This document shows, piece after piece, positions 1-11,125 of a stretch of DNA of 64,000 nucleotides. The notes beneath the pieces were generated by a model. That model was not told the DNA's origin, ran no database searches, and saw only the letters and a list, made by a program, of their open reading frames with translations. The stretch spans positions 2,265,001 through 2,329,000 of the forward strand of contig NZ_LT222319.1 in NCBI RefSeq assembly GCF_900074915.1. The letters are read 5' to 3'. Each line of letters opens with the position of its first letter. Position 1 is the first letter of the stretch. This DNA is from Pseudomonas cerasi (GTDB lineage: Bacteria > Pseudomonadota > Gammaproteobacteria > Pseudomonadales > Pseudomonadaceae). Both the position numbers and the translations under genes were made by a program.

Positions 1-2401
<2,401 letters not shown>

Positions 2402-2556
2402 TATAACACCCAAGCAATTTGCGTCGAATGACCAGATTGCGGTGACTGTGAAGACGACACGAACCGAAAGTTTGCGTCACGAACGACACCTGAATCGACC
2501 ATCACATACCCGATTTGCTGAAGCGCGCCGCACGGCACGATTCGGTACCCGAATTT

Positions 2557-2672
2557 CTTGACGACCATAGAGCATTGGAACCACCTGATCCCATCCCGAA
2601 CTCAGTAGTGAAACGATGTATCGCCGATGGTAGTGTGGGGTTTCCGCATGTGAGAGTAGGTCATCGTCAAGA
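2557..2672 (+). rRNA. rrf: 5S ribosomal RNA
   Basis: This is a 116-base 5S rRNA. The ends CTTGACGACC and GTCATCGTCAAG pair as helix I, and the internal segment CATTGGAACCACCTGATCCC is the pseudomonad 5S loop region. It follows the 23S gene by about 155 bases and is the last gene of the operon; no distal tRNA is seen. Exact ends could shift by one or two bases. Confidence 0.96.
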
Positions 2673-2683
2673 TTGAATTCCAG

Positions 2684-2715
2684 AAACCCTCTTCGCTTAC
2701 GCGTTGAGGGTTTTT
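2684..2715 (+). terminator. Intrinsic terminator of the rrn operon
   Basis: The hairpin AAACCCTC / GAGGGTTT with a loop of about 14 bases is followed by a T-rich run. It sits directly after 5S on the plus strand, where the rrn transcript should end. Confidence 0.85.
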
Positions 2716-2785
2716 GTTTGTCTAGTGCCTGCAAAAACCAGCGTGAGAACACGTCATTCAACATGTACTTCCGATCGACAGGCAC

Positions 2786-2814
2786 AAAAAAACCACCGGC
2801 AAGGTGGTTTTTTA
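2786..2814 (-). terminator. Intrinsic terminator downstream of queD
   Basis: An AAACCACC / GGTGGTTT stem with a 5-base loop is flanked by A and T runs on both sides, so it can work in either direction. It lies 13 bases past the queD stop and also separates queD from the converging rrn operon. Confidence 0.85.
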
Positions 2815-2826
2815 TTTTCAGGGCAA

Positions 2827-3183
2827 TCAATCCCCGCGGTATTCACATCCGCTGGTGCACGTCTCGTGAATACGGACGGCCGACAGTTCCGGCAGCAGAG
2901 GTTTCAACTCATTCCAGATCCATTTCGCCAGGTTTTCGCTGGTTGGATTCTCCAGGCCCGGGATGTCATTCAGGTAGTTATGATCAAGGCGTTCGTACAG
3001 CGGTTTGAAAATCGCCTTGATCTCCGAAAAGTCCCGGATCCATCCGGTATGCGGATCAACCTTTCCGGCCAGATGAATGCCGACACGAAACGAATGGCCG
3101 TGCAGACGTCCACACTTGTGCCCCTCTGGAACGTGGGGGAGGCGGTGTGCTGACTCGAAGGTAAATTCTTTGAAAATTTCCAC
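2827..3183 (-). CDS. queD: 6-carboxy-5,6,7,8-tetrahydropterin synthase QueD
   Basis: QueD converts 7,8-dihydroneopterin triphosphate to 6-carboxytetrahydropterin, the second step towards queuosine in tRNA. The 118-residue protein has the family zinc ligands His13, His28 and His30, with the catalytic Cys24 inside CGRLHGHSF. The start chosen is a GTG at 3183, giving [15 protein letters not shown], which is how family members begin; the reading frame runs on to 3231 but the extra 16 residues do not look like the family. It stands alone and converges on the rrn operon. No preQ1 riboswitch-like leader is evident. Confidence 0.93.
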   Translation of the reverse strand: MEIFKEFTFESAHRLPHVPEGHKCGRLHGHSFRVGIHLAGKVDPHTGWIRDFSEIKAIFKPLYERLDHNYLNDIPGLENPTSENLAKWIWNELKPLLPELSAVRIHETCTSGCEYRGD

Positions 3184-3324
3184 TGTGTATTGGCCCCGGA
3201 AAAATGGCGATCGCTGACGCGATAAATGCAATCTGCGAGTTTAACAGCAATGGCCTGAAACTCCATGCAAGGGTGAACCTGTCAGAGTGTTTGATGGCAC
3301 TCGGCCAGATCTATTCAGTTTGAG

Positions 3325-3343
3325 TTAAGTTGTACCGGTTAAG
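3325..3343 (+). promoter_or_regulatory. TTAAG direct repeat, possible response-regulator site
   Basis: Two TTAAG pentamers (3325-3329 and 3339-3343) lie in the same orientation, 41 to 59 bases upstream of the first PepSY gene. The related P. aeruginosa regulator BqsR is reported to bind TTAAG-N6-TTAAG; here the spacer is 9, not 6. An autoregulatory site for the response regulator at 4000-4668 is inferred from position and half-site identity only. Confidence 0.4.
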
Positions 3344-3383
3344 GTGGGCGCCATAGAAGCACCGATCGTTATGGATACCCTCT

Positions 3384-3692
3384 ATGAAAACGCTGACTAC
3401 CCTGCTGGCGGCCCTCACATTGGTTTTGACGTCCTGTTTCATTCAGGCGTGCGGCGTCGACCCGCAGGAAGTGCTGCGCCTCAGTGATGCAGGTACGCTT
3501 CATTCGGCTGAGAAACTAGACGCCAAAGCGCTGAGCAAACACCCCGATGCCAGTATTATCGGCACGCAGTTCAAGAACATATACGGCAGGTACGTTTACA
3601 ATGTCGAGCTGCGTGACAAACAGGGTATTGAGTGGGTCCTCGAAATAGACGCCGCCACGGGCCAGGTCTACAGGAATCATCAGGATAACTAA
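3384..3692 (+). CDS. Small exported PepSY-domain protein (first of two)
   Basis: This is a 102-residue protein with a hydrophobic N-terminus. LTSC at residues 15-18 fits a lipobox, so it may be a periplasm-facing lipoprotein; signal peptidase I cleavage near Ala22 is the alternative. Residues 30-100 form a single PepSY unit, ending in the typical WVLEIDAATGQVY strand. PepSY domains are often found beside proteases and sensor kinases in the periplasm. The stop codon overlaps the next start by one base, and the following four reading frames are all coupled, so it belongs to the two-component operon. A role in ligand (calcium or iron) presentation to the kinase is inference. Confidence 0.85.
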   Translation: MKTLTTLLAALTLVLTSCFIQACGVDPQEVLRLSDAGTLHSAEKLDAKALSKHPDASIIGTQFKNIYGRYVYNVELRDKQGIEWVLEIDAATGQVYRNHQDN

Positions 3693-4000
3693 TGAATGTC
3701 GACAAGCGTCTCTGTGTCATCCTTGGTTTGAGCCTGACCTGCTCTTTTGTGTATGCCAGAGATCTGAATCAGGATGAAGCGCTCAGTTTGCGTCAGCGCG
3801 GGGTCATCCTGCCTCTCGAACAGTTCATCGAGCGCGCGATGGGCCTTCATCCGGGCTCTCGTCTGCTCGAGGCCGAGCTAGAGGAAAAGAATAATGTGTA
3901 CGTGTATGAGTTTGAATTGCTGACCCCTGAGGGCGTTGTCCGCGAGCTCAAGTTCGATGCGCGTGATAGCCGATTGCTGAAAGACGAGGACGATGACTGA
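3692..4000 (+). CDS. Small exported PepSY-domain protein (second of two)
   Basis: This 102-residue protein has a signal peptide ending about residue 22 (SFVYA-RD) and one PepSY-like unit (residues 25-95) with an acidic C-terminus, DEDDD. It is clearly a paralogue of the preceding gene in size and layout, though only loosely similar in sequence. It starts on the last base of the upstream stop codon, and its own TGA shares one base with the ATG of the response regulator, indicating translational coupling. The run of acidic residues would suit divalent cation binding, but that is speculation. Confidence 0.83.
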   Translation: MNVDKRLCVILGLSLTCSFVYARDLNQDEALSLRQRGVILPLEQFIERAMGLHPGSRLLEAELEEKNNVYVYEFELLTPEGVVRELKFDARDSRLLKDEDDD

Positions 4001-4668
4001 TGCGCCTGCTACTGGTTGAAGACCATGTTCCCCTTGCCGATGAGCTGCTCGCTGCGCTGGGGCGTCAAGGCTACGCGGTCGACTGGCTGGCCGACGGGCG
4101 CGATGCGGTTCATCAAGGCGCAAGCGAGCCGTATGACCTGATCGTTCTGGATCTGGGGCTGCCTGGCATGCCAGGGCTTGAGGTTCTCCAGCAGTGGCGC
4201 AGCAAAGGTCTGGCGACCCCCGTGTTGATTCTGACCGCGCGCGGCTCCTGGTCAGAGCGCATAGAAGGCTTGAAGGCAGGTGCCGATGATTACCTGACCA
4301 AGCCTTTTCATCCTGAAGAACTGCAACTGCGTATTCAGGCATTGCTGCGACGTTCGCACGGGCTGGCCAACCAGCCCACGCTGGAATCCGCCGGTCTTAA
4401 TCTGGATGAAGGCCGTCAATGCGTCAGCCGGGACGGCGTGGATATCCAGCTCACCTCGGCAGAGTTTCGTCTGCTGCGTTATTTCATGTTGCACCCTGGA
4501 CAGATTCTCTCGAAAAGCCATCTGTCAGAGCATTTGTACGATGGCGAAAACGAGCGTGATTCCAATGTCATCGAAGTCCATGTCAATCACCTGAGGCGCA
4601 AGTTGGGCCGCGCAGTCGTCGAGACACGCCGCGGTCAGGGCTATCTGTACGGCGGAGCCGGCGGTTGA
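4000..4668 (+). CDS. cvsR: OmpR-family response regulator, CvsR/BqsR/CarR type
   Basis: This 222-residue transcription factor has a receiver domain (residues 1-115, acidic pocket Glu7/Asp8, phospho-acceptor Asp51 in VLDLGLPG, and TARG and TKPF motifs) and a C-terminal winged helix (about 125-218) ending in [14 protein letters not shown], typical of the PhoP/PmrA branch. Its place between two PepSY genes and a PhoQ-like kinase, and near nuo and queD, matches P. aeruginosa PA2657 (BqsR/CarR) and, from memory, P. syringae CvsR, which responds to calcium and affects type III secretion, AlgU and swarming. The symbol rests on this remembered synteny, not an alignment. Confidence 0.8.
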   Translation: MRLLLVEDHVPLADELLAALGRQGYAVDWLADGRDAVHQGASEPYDLIVLDLGLPGMPGLEVLQQWRSKGLATPVLILTARGSWSERIEGLKAGADDYLTKPFHPEELQLRIQALLRRSHGLANQPTLESAGLNLDEGRQCVSRDGVDIQLTSAEFRLLRYFMLHPGQILSKSHLSEHLYDGENERDSNVIEVHVNHLRRKLGRAVVETRRGQGYLYGGAGG

Positions 4669-5984
4669 AATCCATACAGCGACGTCTGAGTCTGGGGCTG
4701 ATCGCCGTCATGGTCGTTGTCGGTCTGGTGATGGCGCAGACCAGTCTCTGGCTGTTCGAAGTGGGCCTGCAGCGCTACCTGGAGTCAGGTCTGCGCAACG
4801 AGAGTGAAAACCTGCTGGTAGCGCTGGTGCGAGGTCCTGCCGGGCTGCAACTGGATGACCATCGCTTGTCCGGTGCCTATCAGCGTCCACTGTCCGGCCA
4901 TTACTTCCGTATGGACTTGCCGCAGGGGCACTGGCGCTCCCGTTCCCTGTGGGATTTCGAGTTGCCCCAGCCCGGGGTAGGTTTGCATGCCAATCTTGAG
5001 CTCGGCAAGACCGGGCAATCGCTGTTGATGCTGACCAGCGAATACCGCAAGTTCGGCAAAGAGGTTTCAATCACCGTCGCACAGGATTACACACCGGTCA
5101 GGGCGAGTTTTCGCCTCATGCAGCAGATCGGGCTGGGACTTGGGCTGGCCGCGCTGATCCTGGTGCTGGTATTGCAACGCATCACCGTGCGAAGAGCGCT
5201 TCGCCCGCTTGAAACCGTTCGCGAGCAGATTTTTCAGCTCCAGCAGGGCCAGCGTTCACAACTGGACAACCAGGTTCCCCTCGAACTCGAGCCGCTGGTG
5301 GCGCAGATCAACCACTTGCTTGCGCATACCGAGGACAGCCTGAAACGCTCACGTAACGCACTGGGTAATCTGGGACATGCCTTGAAGACACCGCTCGCGG
5401 TCTTGCTCAGCCTGGCCCTCAGCGGACAATTGGACGCCAACCCTGGATTGCGCAGGACCTTGCAGGAGCAGCTGGAAAATATCCGCCTGCGTCTGGAGCG
5501 CGAGCTCAATCGCGCACGTCTCTCCGGTGACGCTCTACCGGGAGCCCGCTTCGATTGTGACGCCGAACTGCCCGGGCTTTTCTCCACGCTGGGCATGATC
5601 CATGGTGCTCATCTCCAATTGATCAACGATGTGGAGGCGGGCACGTATCTGCCGTGGGATCGGGAGGACATTCTCGAGCTGCTCGGCAACCTGCTGGACA
5701 ATGCCTGCAAATGGGCCGACAGCGAGGTGCGTCTGGACATTCTCAGTCAGGATCAGGGCTTCTGCCTGTTGGTGGATGACGATGGACCCGGTATTCCGGA
5801 GGCGCAACGCGCAGAAGTGTTCAGCCGTGGCGCTCGTCTTGACGAGCAGATTACCGGCCACGGGCTGGGGCTGGGTATCGTGCGCGATATCGTCGAGGCA
5901 TGGGGCGGTCAACTGCAACTGCAGGAGAGCCCGGCAGGTGGGCTTCGGGTACGCATCGACCTGCCCGAGCGGACTGCCCCCTAG
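4665..5984 (+). CDS. cvsS: Sensor histidine kinase, CvsS/BqsS/CarS type
   Basis: This is the inner-membrane partner of the preceding regulator, 439 residues. TM1 is at about 8-30, the periplasmic sensor at 31-150 and TM2 at 153-172; a HAMP-like linker follows, then the H-box LGHALKTPL with phospho-His238, the N-box LLDNACKWA (341-351) and DDDGPGIP (371-378). The frame opens with a TTG at 4665 that overlaps the regulator's TGA stop by four bases. The periplasmic domain contains no RExxE, the Fe(II)-sensing motif reported for P. aeruginosa BqsS; the nearest is RNESE at 44-48. That would fit a different ligand, such as calcium. Confidence 0.82.
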   Translation: MKSIQRRLSLGLIAVMVVVGLVMAQTSLWLFEVGLQRYLESGLRNESENLLVALVRGPAGLQLDDHRLSGAYQRPLSGHYFRMDLPQGHWRSRSLWDFELPQPGVGLHANLELGKTGQSLLMLTSEYRKFGKEVSITVAQDYTPVRASFRLMQQIGLGLGLAALILVLVLQRITVRRALRPLETVREQIFQLQQGQRSQLDNQVPLELEPLVAQINHLLAHTEDSLKRSRNALGNLGHALKTPLAVLLSLALSGQLDANPGLRRTLQEQLENIRLRLERELNRARLSGDALPGARFDCDAELPGLFSTLGMIHGAHLQLINDVEAGTYLPWDREDILELLGNLLDNACKWADSEVRLDILSQDQGFCLLVDDDGPGIPEAQRAEVFSRGARLDEQITGHGLGLGIVRDIVEAWGGQLQLQESPAGGLRVRIDLPERTAP

Positions 5985-6109
5985 GGCGTCAGCCAGTATC
6001 GTTCAGCGTCTTCATACAAAAGGCACGACAGGTCTTAATGTCCATCGGAGAGTGCCGATAACCTGATTGGGCACCTCTGACTTATAAAAATAACCATAAG
6101 GCCAATCCT

Positions 6110-7789
6110 ATGCGTCTCAGTCTGAAAGCCAAGGTTCTGTCGCTGGCAGTCCTGCCGGTTCTGATGTTTGCGCTGGTGATCAGCGCTACGACCGTATTCA
6201 TGCTGCATCGGCAGGCCGAGCGAGAGGTCAGCGATACGCGAGAGCGCTTACTCAACGAGGCCAAGGCAACGTTGCAAAACTACGTTGCTATCGCCATGAC
6301 CGCCATCAAACCACTTTACGATGCCGCCGCGCCCGGCGACGACGCTGCGCGTGCCAACGCTATCAAGCTGCTTTCCTCGGTCAGTTACGGCAAGGATGGT
6401 TACATCTTTGGCTACGACTCTCAGGTGATCCGGATTTTCAGAAGCAACAGCCCTGACGGTGTGGGCAAAAGTTTTGCTGATGCCCGTGATGCGAACGGCG
6501 TCTATATCAATCGCGAGTTGGTGGCGGTCGGCAAGGCGGGCACCCACTATGTAATGTACTCGTCGGCCCTGCCTGGCAAGACTGAACCGGTCCCCAAGAT
6601 CGGCTATACGGATTATCTGCCGAAATGGGATCTGGTCATCGGCTCTGCCGTCAATATCGATGGCATCGATGCTCAGGTCGCCGTGGTCAGGCAGGGTGTC
6701 GAGGCACGCTTGAAGGAGATGCTCTACAGCATTCTCGGCATTACTGTTCTGGTCCTGGTCATTATCGGCATCATCGGAATAGTGCTGACAGGCACTTTGC
6801 TGCGCCCGCTCGGCCTGATGAAAAACAGTCTGGATGACATCGCGGCAGGTGAAGGCGACCTGACTCGTCGGCTGGTGATTACCAGCAATGACGAGCTCGG
6901 TGATCTGGCAGGCTCGTTCAACAGGTTTGTCGACAAGATTCATGGCATGGTTCGTCAAATCAGTGAAATGACCGGGCAGCTCAATGGCCTGGTCGGCGAA
7001 GTCAGCTCGCAGGCACAGCGCTCGGAAACGGCCATGGACCGGCAGCGTCACGAAACCGATCAGGTGGCTACTGCAATCAATCAGATGTCGGCTGCTGCTC
7101 AAGAGGTTGCCAAGAGCGCACAGGGTGCGTCCGTTGCTGCTCAGCAGACCGACGAGCAAGGGCGAGCCGCCAAGCGCGTGGTGGATGGCAGCATTCGGCA
7201 GATTCACGCGCTGGTCGATGACATCCGCAAAAGCGGCTCTTCACTGGACGTCTTGCAGAAGGATGTTTCTTCCATTGTCAGTGTGCTGGGCGTCATTCGC
7301 TCGATCGCCGAACAGACCAACCTGCTGGCACTCAATGCTGCCATCGAGGCCGCCAGGGCAGGGGAGGCAGGACGCGGTTTTGCCGTGGTCGCCGACGAAG
7401 TACGGGCACTGGCCAGCCGGACACAGCAGAGCACGCAGGAGATCCAGGGCATGATCGACCGCTTGCAGCAGGGCACTCAGGAGGCGGTGACAGCCATGCG
7501 CCGTTCCAGCGAAGCAGGCGACGGCACCTCGGCGCAGGCCAACGAAGCCGGTACATCGCTGGTGAGCATCGGCGAGCTGATCGCGACCATCAATTCGATG
7601 AACGCGCAGATCGCCAGTGCCGCAGAAGAGCAGACGGCGGTTGCCGAGGAAATCAATCGCAGCGTCCATCAGATCGCGGGTGCAGTCGAGAGTGTCGCCG
7701 ATGAAACCCGGCAAAGCGCCCAGACATCACGCAGCCTGGCCGAACTCGGCGCACGCCTGGACGGTCTGGTCGGTCAGTTCAGGGTCTGA
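6110..7789 (+). CDS. Methyl-accepting chemotaxis protein with periplasmic Cache domain
   Basis: This 559-residue chemoreceptor has TM1 at 10-32, a single periplasmic Cache domain (about 40-200, with the conserved KDGYIFGY and PKWDLVIGS segments), TM2 at 206-229, HAMP to about 282 and a signalling domain with the hairpin tip [32 protein letters not shown] (401-432; cited by position). There is no C-terminal NWETF-type tether for CheR. The single-Cache layout resembles receptors for small carboxylates, such as P. aeruginosa CtpM (PA2652), which lies in the same neighbourhood there. The ligand cannot be read from sequence. It has its own gap of 125 bases after the kinase, so it is probably transcribed separately. 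Confidence 0.9.
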   Translation: MRLSLKAKVLSLAVLPVLMFALVISATTVFMLHRQAEREVSDTRERLLNEAKATLQNYVAIAMTAIKPLYDAAAPGDDAARANAIKLLSSVSYGKDGYIFGYDSQVIRIFRSNSPDGVGKSFADARDANGVYINRELVAVGKAGTHYVMYSSALPGKTEPVPKIGYTDYLPKWDLVIGSAVNIDGIDAQVAVVRQGVEARLKEMLYSILGITVLVLVIIGIIGIVLTGTLLRPLGLMKNSLDDIAAGEGDLTRRLVITSNDELGDLAGSFNRFVDKIHGMVRQISEMTGQLNGLVGEVSSQAQRSETAMDRQRHETDQVATAINQMSAAAQEVAKSAQGASVAAQQTDEQGRAAKRVVDGSIRQIHALVDDIRKSGSSLDVLQKDVSSIVSVLGVIRSIAEQTNLLALNAAIEAARAGEAGRGFAVVADEVRALASRTQQSTQEIQGMIDRLQQGTQEAVTAMRRSSEAGDGTSAQANEAGTSLVSIGELIATINSMNAQIASAAEEQTAVAEEINRSVHQIAGAVESVADETRQSAQTSRSLAELGARLDGLVGQFRV

Positions 7790-7798
7790 TACCTCTCC

Positions 7799-7820
7799 GG
7801 CAGGGGTGTAAACCCCTGCC
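7799..7820 (+). terminator. GC-rich hairpin after the chemoreceptor gene
   Basis: A perfect 8-bp stem, GGCAGGGG / CCCCTGCC, with a 6-base loop starts 10 bases past the stop codon. No T run follows, so it may be a transcript-stabilising end or a weak terminator. Confidence 0.5.
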
Positions 7821-7938
7821 ACAGCCTGTACCCGGCATCGCCGTCATATTGCCGTCATGGAAGATGGCACTCGTGCGCTCGTGTGCTGACTAAGCTCTAG
7901 ACCGGGCGCGATGCGCGGTCTAATGACATGGACAGGAC

Positions 7939-9009
7939 ATGAACGAAACCACGCTGCAATACAAAACCCTCATTCTGCTACTGGTACTGGTGACCATTGC
8001 CTTCATATGGATTCTGCTGCCGTTTTATGGCGCAGTGTTCTGGGCGGTCATCCTCGGGATCATCTTCGCGCCTGTGCAGCGCAAGTTGCAGATCAAGTTC
8101 AACTGGTCACGCAATCTCACCTCCCTGTGCACCCTGACGATCTGTCTGGTCATCGCGATTCTGCCGGTGATCGTGATCAGTGCCTTGTTGGTTCAGGAGG
8201 GCACCACGCTGTACAAGAACGTCGAGACCGGGCAACTGGATATTGCCGGCTATCTGGCCGAGTTCAAGGACCTGCTGCCGCACTCCATTCAGGCGCTGCT
8301 TGATCGTCTGGGCATGGGCGACCTGGAAGGGTTGCGCGACAAAATCGCCAAGGGTGCGATGCAGGGCAGTCAGTACCTGGCGACGCAGGCATTCAGCTTT
8401 GGGCAGGGCACATTCGACTTTGTCGTCAGCGTCTTCATCATGCTCTACCTGCTGTACTTTTTTCTGCGCGACGGACAGGAACTGGTGCGCAAGATCCGCA
8501 CGGCCTTCCCGTTGGGCGAACAGCAGAAGCGTCGTCTGCAGCTCAAGTTCACCCGAGTGGTACGTGCCACGGTCAAAGGCAACGTGGTGGTCGCGGTGAC
8601 GCAAGGTGCGCTGGGTGGCTTCATCTTCTGGGTGCTGGACATCCCGAGTGCGCTGCTGTGGGCGGTGATCATGGCGTTCCTGTCGCTGTTGCCTGCGGTA
8701 GGGGCCGGGATTGTCTGGGCGCCAGTGGCGGTCTACTTCCTGCTCAGCGGCATGATCTGGCAAGGCGTGGTGCTGGGCTTGTTTGGCGTCTTCGTGATCG
8801 GTCTGGTGGATAACGTACTGCGCCCCATCCTGGTGGGCAAAGACACCAAAATGCCGGACTACCTGATCCTTATTTCCACGCTTGGCGGCATGTCGGTCTT
8901 TGGTCTGAACGGCTTTGTGATCGGACCCCTGGTGGCTGCGCTGTTCATCTCCAGTTGGGGATTGTTCAGCGGCTCCGGCTCCAAGAAACCCGTGAGACTG
9001 CCAGGCTGA
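7939..9009 (+). CDS. AI-2E family (PerM/YdiK-type) membrane transporter
   Basis: This 356-residue polytopic inner-membrane protein has about seven to eight hydrophobic helices (first at 11-30) and the family's C-terminal block PAVGAGIVWAPVAVYFLLSG followed by DNVLRPILVGKDTKMPDYLILISTLGG and FGLNGFVIGPLVAAL (quoted in parts; about residues 250-340). Family members include the AI-2 exporter TqsA and Na+/H+ or efflux-type permeases; substrate cannot be assigned. It stands alone between the chemoreceptor and a convergent hydrolase gene. Confidence 0.88.
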   Translation: MNETTLQYKTLILLLVLVTIAFIWILLPFYGAVFWAVILGIIFAPVQRKLQIKFNWSRNLTSLCTLTICLVIAILPVIVISALLVQEGTTLYKNVETGQLDIAGYLAEFKDLLPHSIQALLDRLGMGDLEGLRDKIAKGAMQGSQYLATQAFSFGQGTFDFVVSVFIMLYLLYFFLRDGQELVRKIRTAFPLGEQQKRRLQLKFTRVVRATVKGNVVVAVTQGALGGFIFWVLDIPSALLWAVIMAFLSLLPAVGAGIVWAPVAVYFLLSGMIWQGVVLGLFGVFVIGLVDNVLRPILVGKDTKMPDYLILISTLGGMSVFGLNGFVIGPLVAALFISSWGLFSGSGSKKPVRLPG

Positions 9010-9057
9010 CATTGGCAGGTCGCGTGGTCGACACAGACCCGCGCATGAGAGCAGGTC

Positions 9058-9981
9058 TCATTCTGAGCTTTTTGCCGCGATCGCAGCCGAGTCCATGAAG
9101 GCGGCCAGATCGGTATTGAAGCGCGATGCTTCTTCCAAAAATGGCGCGTGGCCTGAGTTTTCGTACACCTTCGATTGAATTCGAGGATTGAGCTGCCGAG
9201 CGCGTGCGATGCTGGGCTGAAGGTTGACCAGTTCATCCTTGCCGCCATACAGCATCAATACCGGCACCTTTGCCTTGGGCAGGCCTTCGGCCACATCGAC
9301 AGTCATTGCAGGCGTAGCACGGGTCATTGCCCACGATGCCATCGCAGCACTCGACACCAGCCGCTCGAAAGTCGGTGCGTCCGGTTGTGTGTGGAAGCAC
9401 AGTCCGAGAAAGGTACGTACTGCATCAAGGTGGGTTTTCAGGTCCTCTGAACTCAGGCCGGCATATAGATGAGGGTGGGCTGTAATCAGGGCCGCGTTAA
9501 GCTCGATGACACCATCAACATACACAACGCCGCCGATCTTCGCGTCACCATAGGCGGCGAGGTAGTTGGACATGACCACGCCGCCCAATGACCAGCCGAC
9601 CAATACCGGACGCTTGCTTGTAGTGGCTTCAAGTACCGCTGCCAGGTCGTCCGCATAGCGACGCCCGTTACGGTACGCCTCGACACTGTCGGGCTTGTCG
9701 GAAAGCCCGTGACCGCGCAGGTCATAGGTAATCATTCGGTAGCGCTGCAGTTGGGGACTGGCGATCTGCTTTTCCCAATTGAGGCGACTGCCCAGCAGAC
9801 CGTGAATGAAAATCAGGGCCGGGCCGTTCGGATCGCCTGATTCCTGCACAGCGAGTTTGACGCCGTCAGGGGCTGTGACGGTGTAGTGTTTGTCTACTGC
9901 CAGGGCCAGTGACGATAGTCCGGTCAGCAGCGCAGCAAGCAAGGTATTGCGCAGCAGGTGAACGAAGCGAATGTGATTCAT
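9058..9981 (-). CDS. Exported alpha/beta hydrolase
   Basis: This 307-residue serine hydrolase has a signal peptide (about 1-28, cleaving after SLALA). The nucleophile elbow is GWSLGG (Ser131), the acid Asp249 in LYGGKDELV and the base His278 in NSGHAPF; an HGLLG oxyanion segment is at 60-64. The start chosen is the ATG at 9981 (MNHIRFVHLL), preceded by a GGAA-type ribosome site; the frame extends to 10017 without good initiation signals. It is divergent from an AraC-family gene 120 bases away, a common arrangement in which the regulator controls the enzyme. The substrate is unknown; lactonase, esterase and peroxidase-like activities all occur in this group. Confidence 0.87.
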   Translation of the reverse strand: MNHIRFVHLLRNTLLAALLTGLSSLALAVDKHYTVTAPDGVKLAVQESGDPNGPALIFIHGLLGSRLNWEKQIASPQLQRYRMITYDLRGHGLSDKPDSVEAYRNGRRYADDLAAVLEATTSKRPVLVGWSLGGVVMSNYLAAYGDAKIGGVVYVDGVIELNAALITAHPHLYAGLSSEDLKTHLDAVRTFLGLCFHTQPDAPTFERLVSSAAMASWAMTRATPAMTVDVAEGLPKAKVPVLMLYGGKDELVNLQPSIARARQLNPRIQSKVYENSGHAPFLEEASRFNTDLAAFMDSAAIAAKSSE

Positions 9982-10101
9982 GAGGCTATTTCCACGCGGT
10001 AGAAGTGATGGGCGCACTGTAGGTCGATGACGCAGGACGGTCTATGACGTAAAATCCTGATAAATTGATTGATCGTCCTGAACTCGAAGTGGCCTCTCTC
10101 C

Positions 10102-11058
10102 ATGCAAGCCCCGTCAAATGACCCCATCAGCGAGCTGCTGCTCGGTATGCGTCTTTTCGGCGTTCAATTCCGCAGGCTGGAAGTTGTGCCGCCTCTGGGT
10201 GTTGGCTTCACTAACGCAATCGGACGAGCGCAGTTTCATTTCGTCGGGCGTGGGCCGGTCTGGCTACGCAGCGCTGAGAGCGTTCTGTACAGGCTCGATA
10301 CCGGCGACGCGGTTCTTATTCCGCGCGGTGGGCACCACGCTGTGTTGACGGCCGAAGACACGGCTGCAAGCGATGTACAGCTGTTTGATCCGTCTACCGG
10401 CATCAGCGATGGCGTTCACGATCGGGCTGATGCCGAGGAGGGCGGAGCGGTTGATCGGGCGATTATCTTCAGCTGTTGCATGGAGTTGGAACTGGGCGGC
10501 ATGCAGCCGCTTGTTGCCGCCATGCCGGATGTCATGCAGGTCAGTACTCTGCTGGAAACGTGCCCCGAGCTGCGGCCCATGCTCGCGGCAATGGAGCGTG
10601 AAGCCTTGATGCTACAGGCCGGGCACGCAGGCATTCTGGCACGTCTTGCTGAAGTCGTGGCCGCGCTGCTGGTGCGTGGCTGGGTCGCGGGTGGCTGTGG
10701 GAATGCCACAGGCTGGCTCGGTGCTTTGCAAGACCCTCGGCTGAGTCGCGCCATCGTCATGATGCACCAGCGTCCAGGCAGACGCTGGACGGTGGCCACG
10801 CTTGCCCATGAGGCCAGGCATTCCCGCTCTGTGTTCGCACAGCGCTTTCTCGAGGCAACGGGTATGCCGCCATTGCAGTACCTGACGGAGCTGAGAATGC
10901 GCCTGGCGTTTCACCGCCTGAGCCGCGAACACTGTTCTCTGGAGGCTGTTGCCAGTCAACTGGGTTACGGTTCATTGGCCGCCTTCAGCCGTGCATTCAA
11001 AAGAACGGTGGGCCTATCCCCAGGCGCTGTGCGTTCCGCGAAAAGCGTTGCCGGGTAG
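10102..11058 (+). CDS. AraC-family transcriptional regulator with cupin sensor
   Basis: This protein has 318 residues from the ATG at 10102. The N-terminal half (about 15-195) is a cupin sensor domain of the type found in AraC regulators (GDAVLIPRGGHH). The C-terminal half (about 225-312) has the two helix-turn-helix motifs, including TLAHEARHSRSVFAQRFLEATG and the second motif ending GYGSLAAFSRAFKRTVGLSP (given by parts). An upstream in-frame ATG at 10069 is possible but leads into less typical sequence. Between it and the divergent hydrolase lies an inverted AGGACG...CGTCCT pair flanking an AT-rich stretch, possibly part of its operator. Confidence 0.88.
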   Translation: MQAPSNDPISELLLGMRLFGVQFRRLEVVPPLGVGFTNAIGRAQFHFVGRGPVWLRSAESVLYRLDTGDAVLIPRGGHHAVLTAEDTAASDVQLFDPSTGISDGVHDRADAEEGGAVDRAIIFSCCMELELGGMQPLVAAMPDVMQVSTLLETCPELRPMLAAMEREALMLQAGHAGILARLAEVVAALLVRGWVAGGCGNATGWLGALQDPRLSRAIVMMHQRPGRRWTVATLAHEARHSRSVFAQRFLEATGMPPLQYLTELRMRLAFHRLSREHCSLEAVASQLGYGSLAAFSRAFKRTVGLSPGAVRSAKSVAG

Positions 11059-11082
11059 CCGTTCCAGCCGTTTTCGGAGACA

Positions 11083-11112
11083 AAAAAAGCCCTGCTCAAG
11101 AGCAGGGCTTTG
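11083..11112 (-). terminator. Terminator of the nuo operon (bidirectional)
   Basis: The stem AAAGCCCTGCT / AGCAGGGCTTT with a CAAG tetraloop is preceded on the plus strand by a run of A. On the minus strand it therefore ends in a T run, just past the nuoN stop. It can also serve the convergent AraC gene. Confidence 0.9.
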
Positions 11113-11125
11113 CGTTTGCGCAGGA

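Noticed and set aside
2402..2556. tRNA gene in the 23S-5S spacer
   Set aside because: No cloverleaf or T-loop (GGTTCGANTCC) sequence is present.
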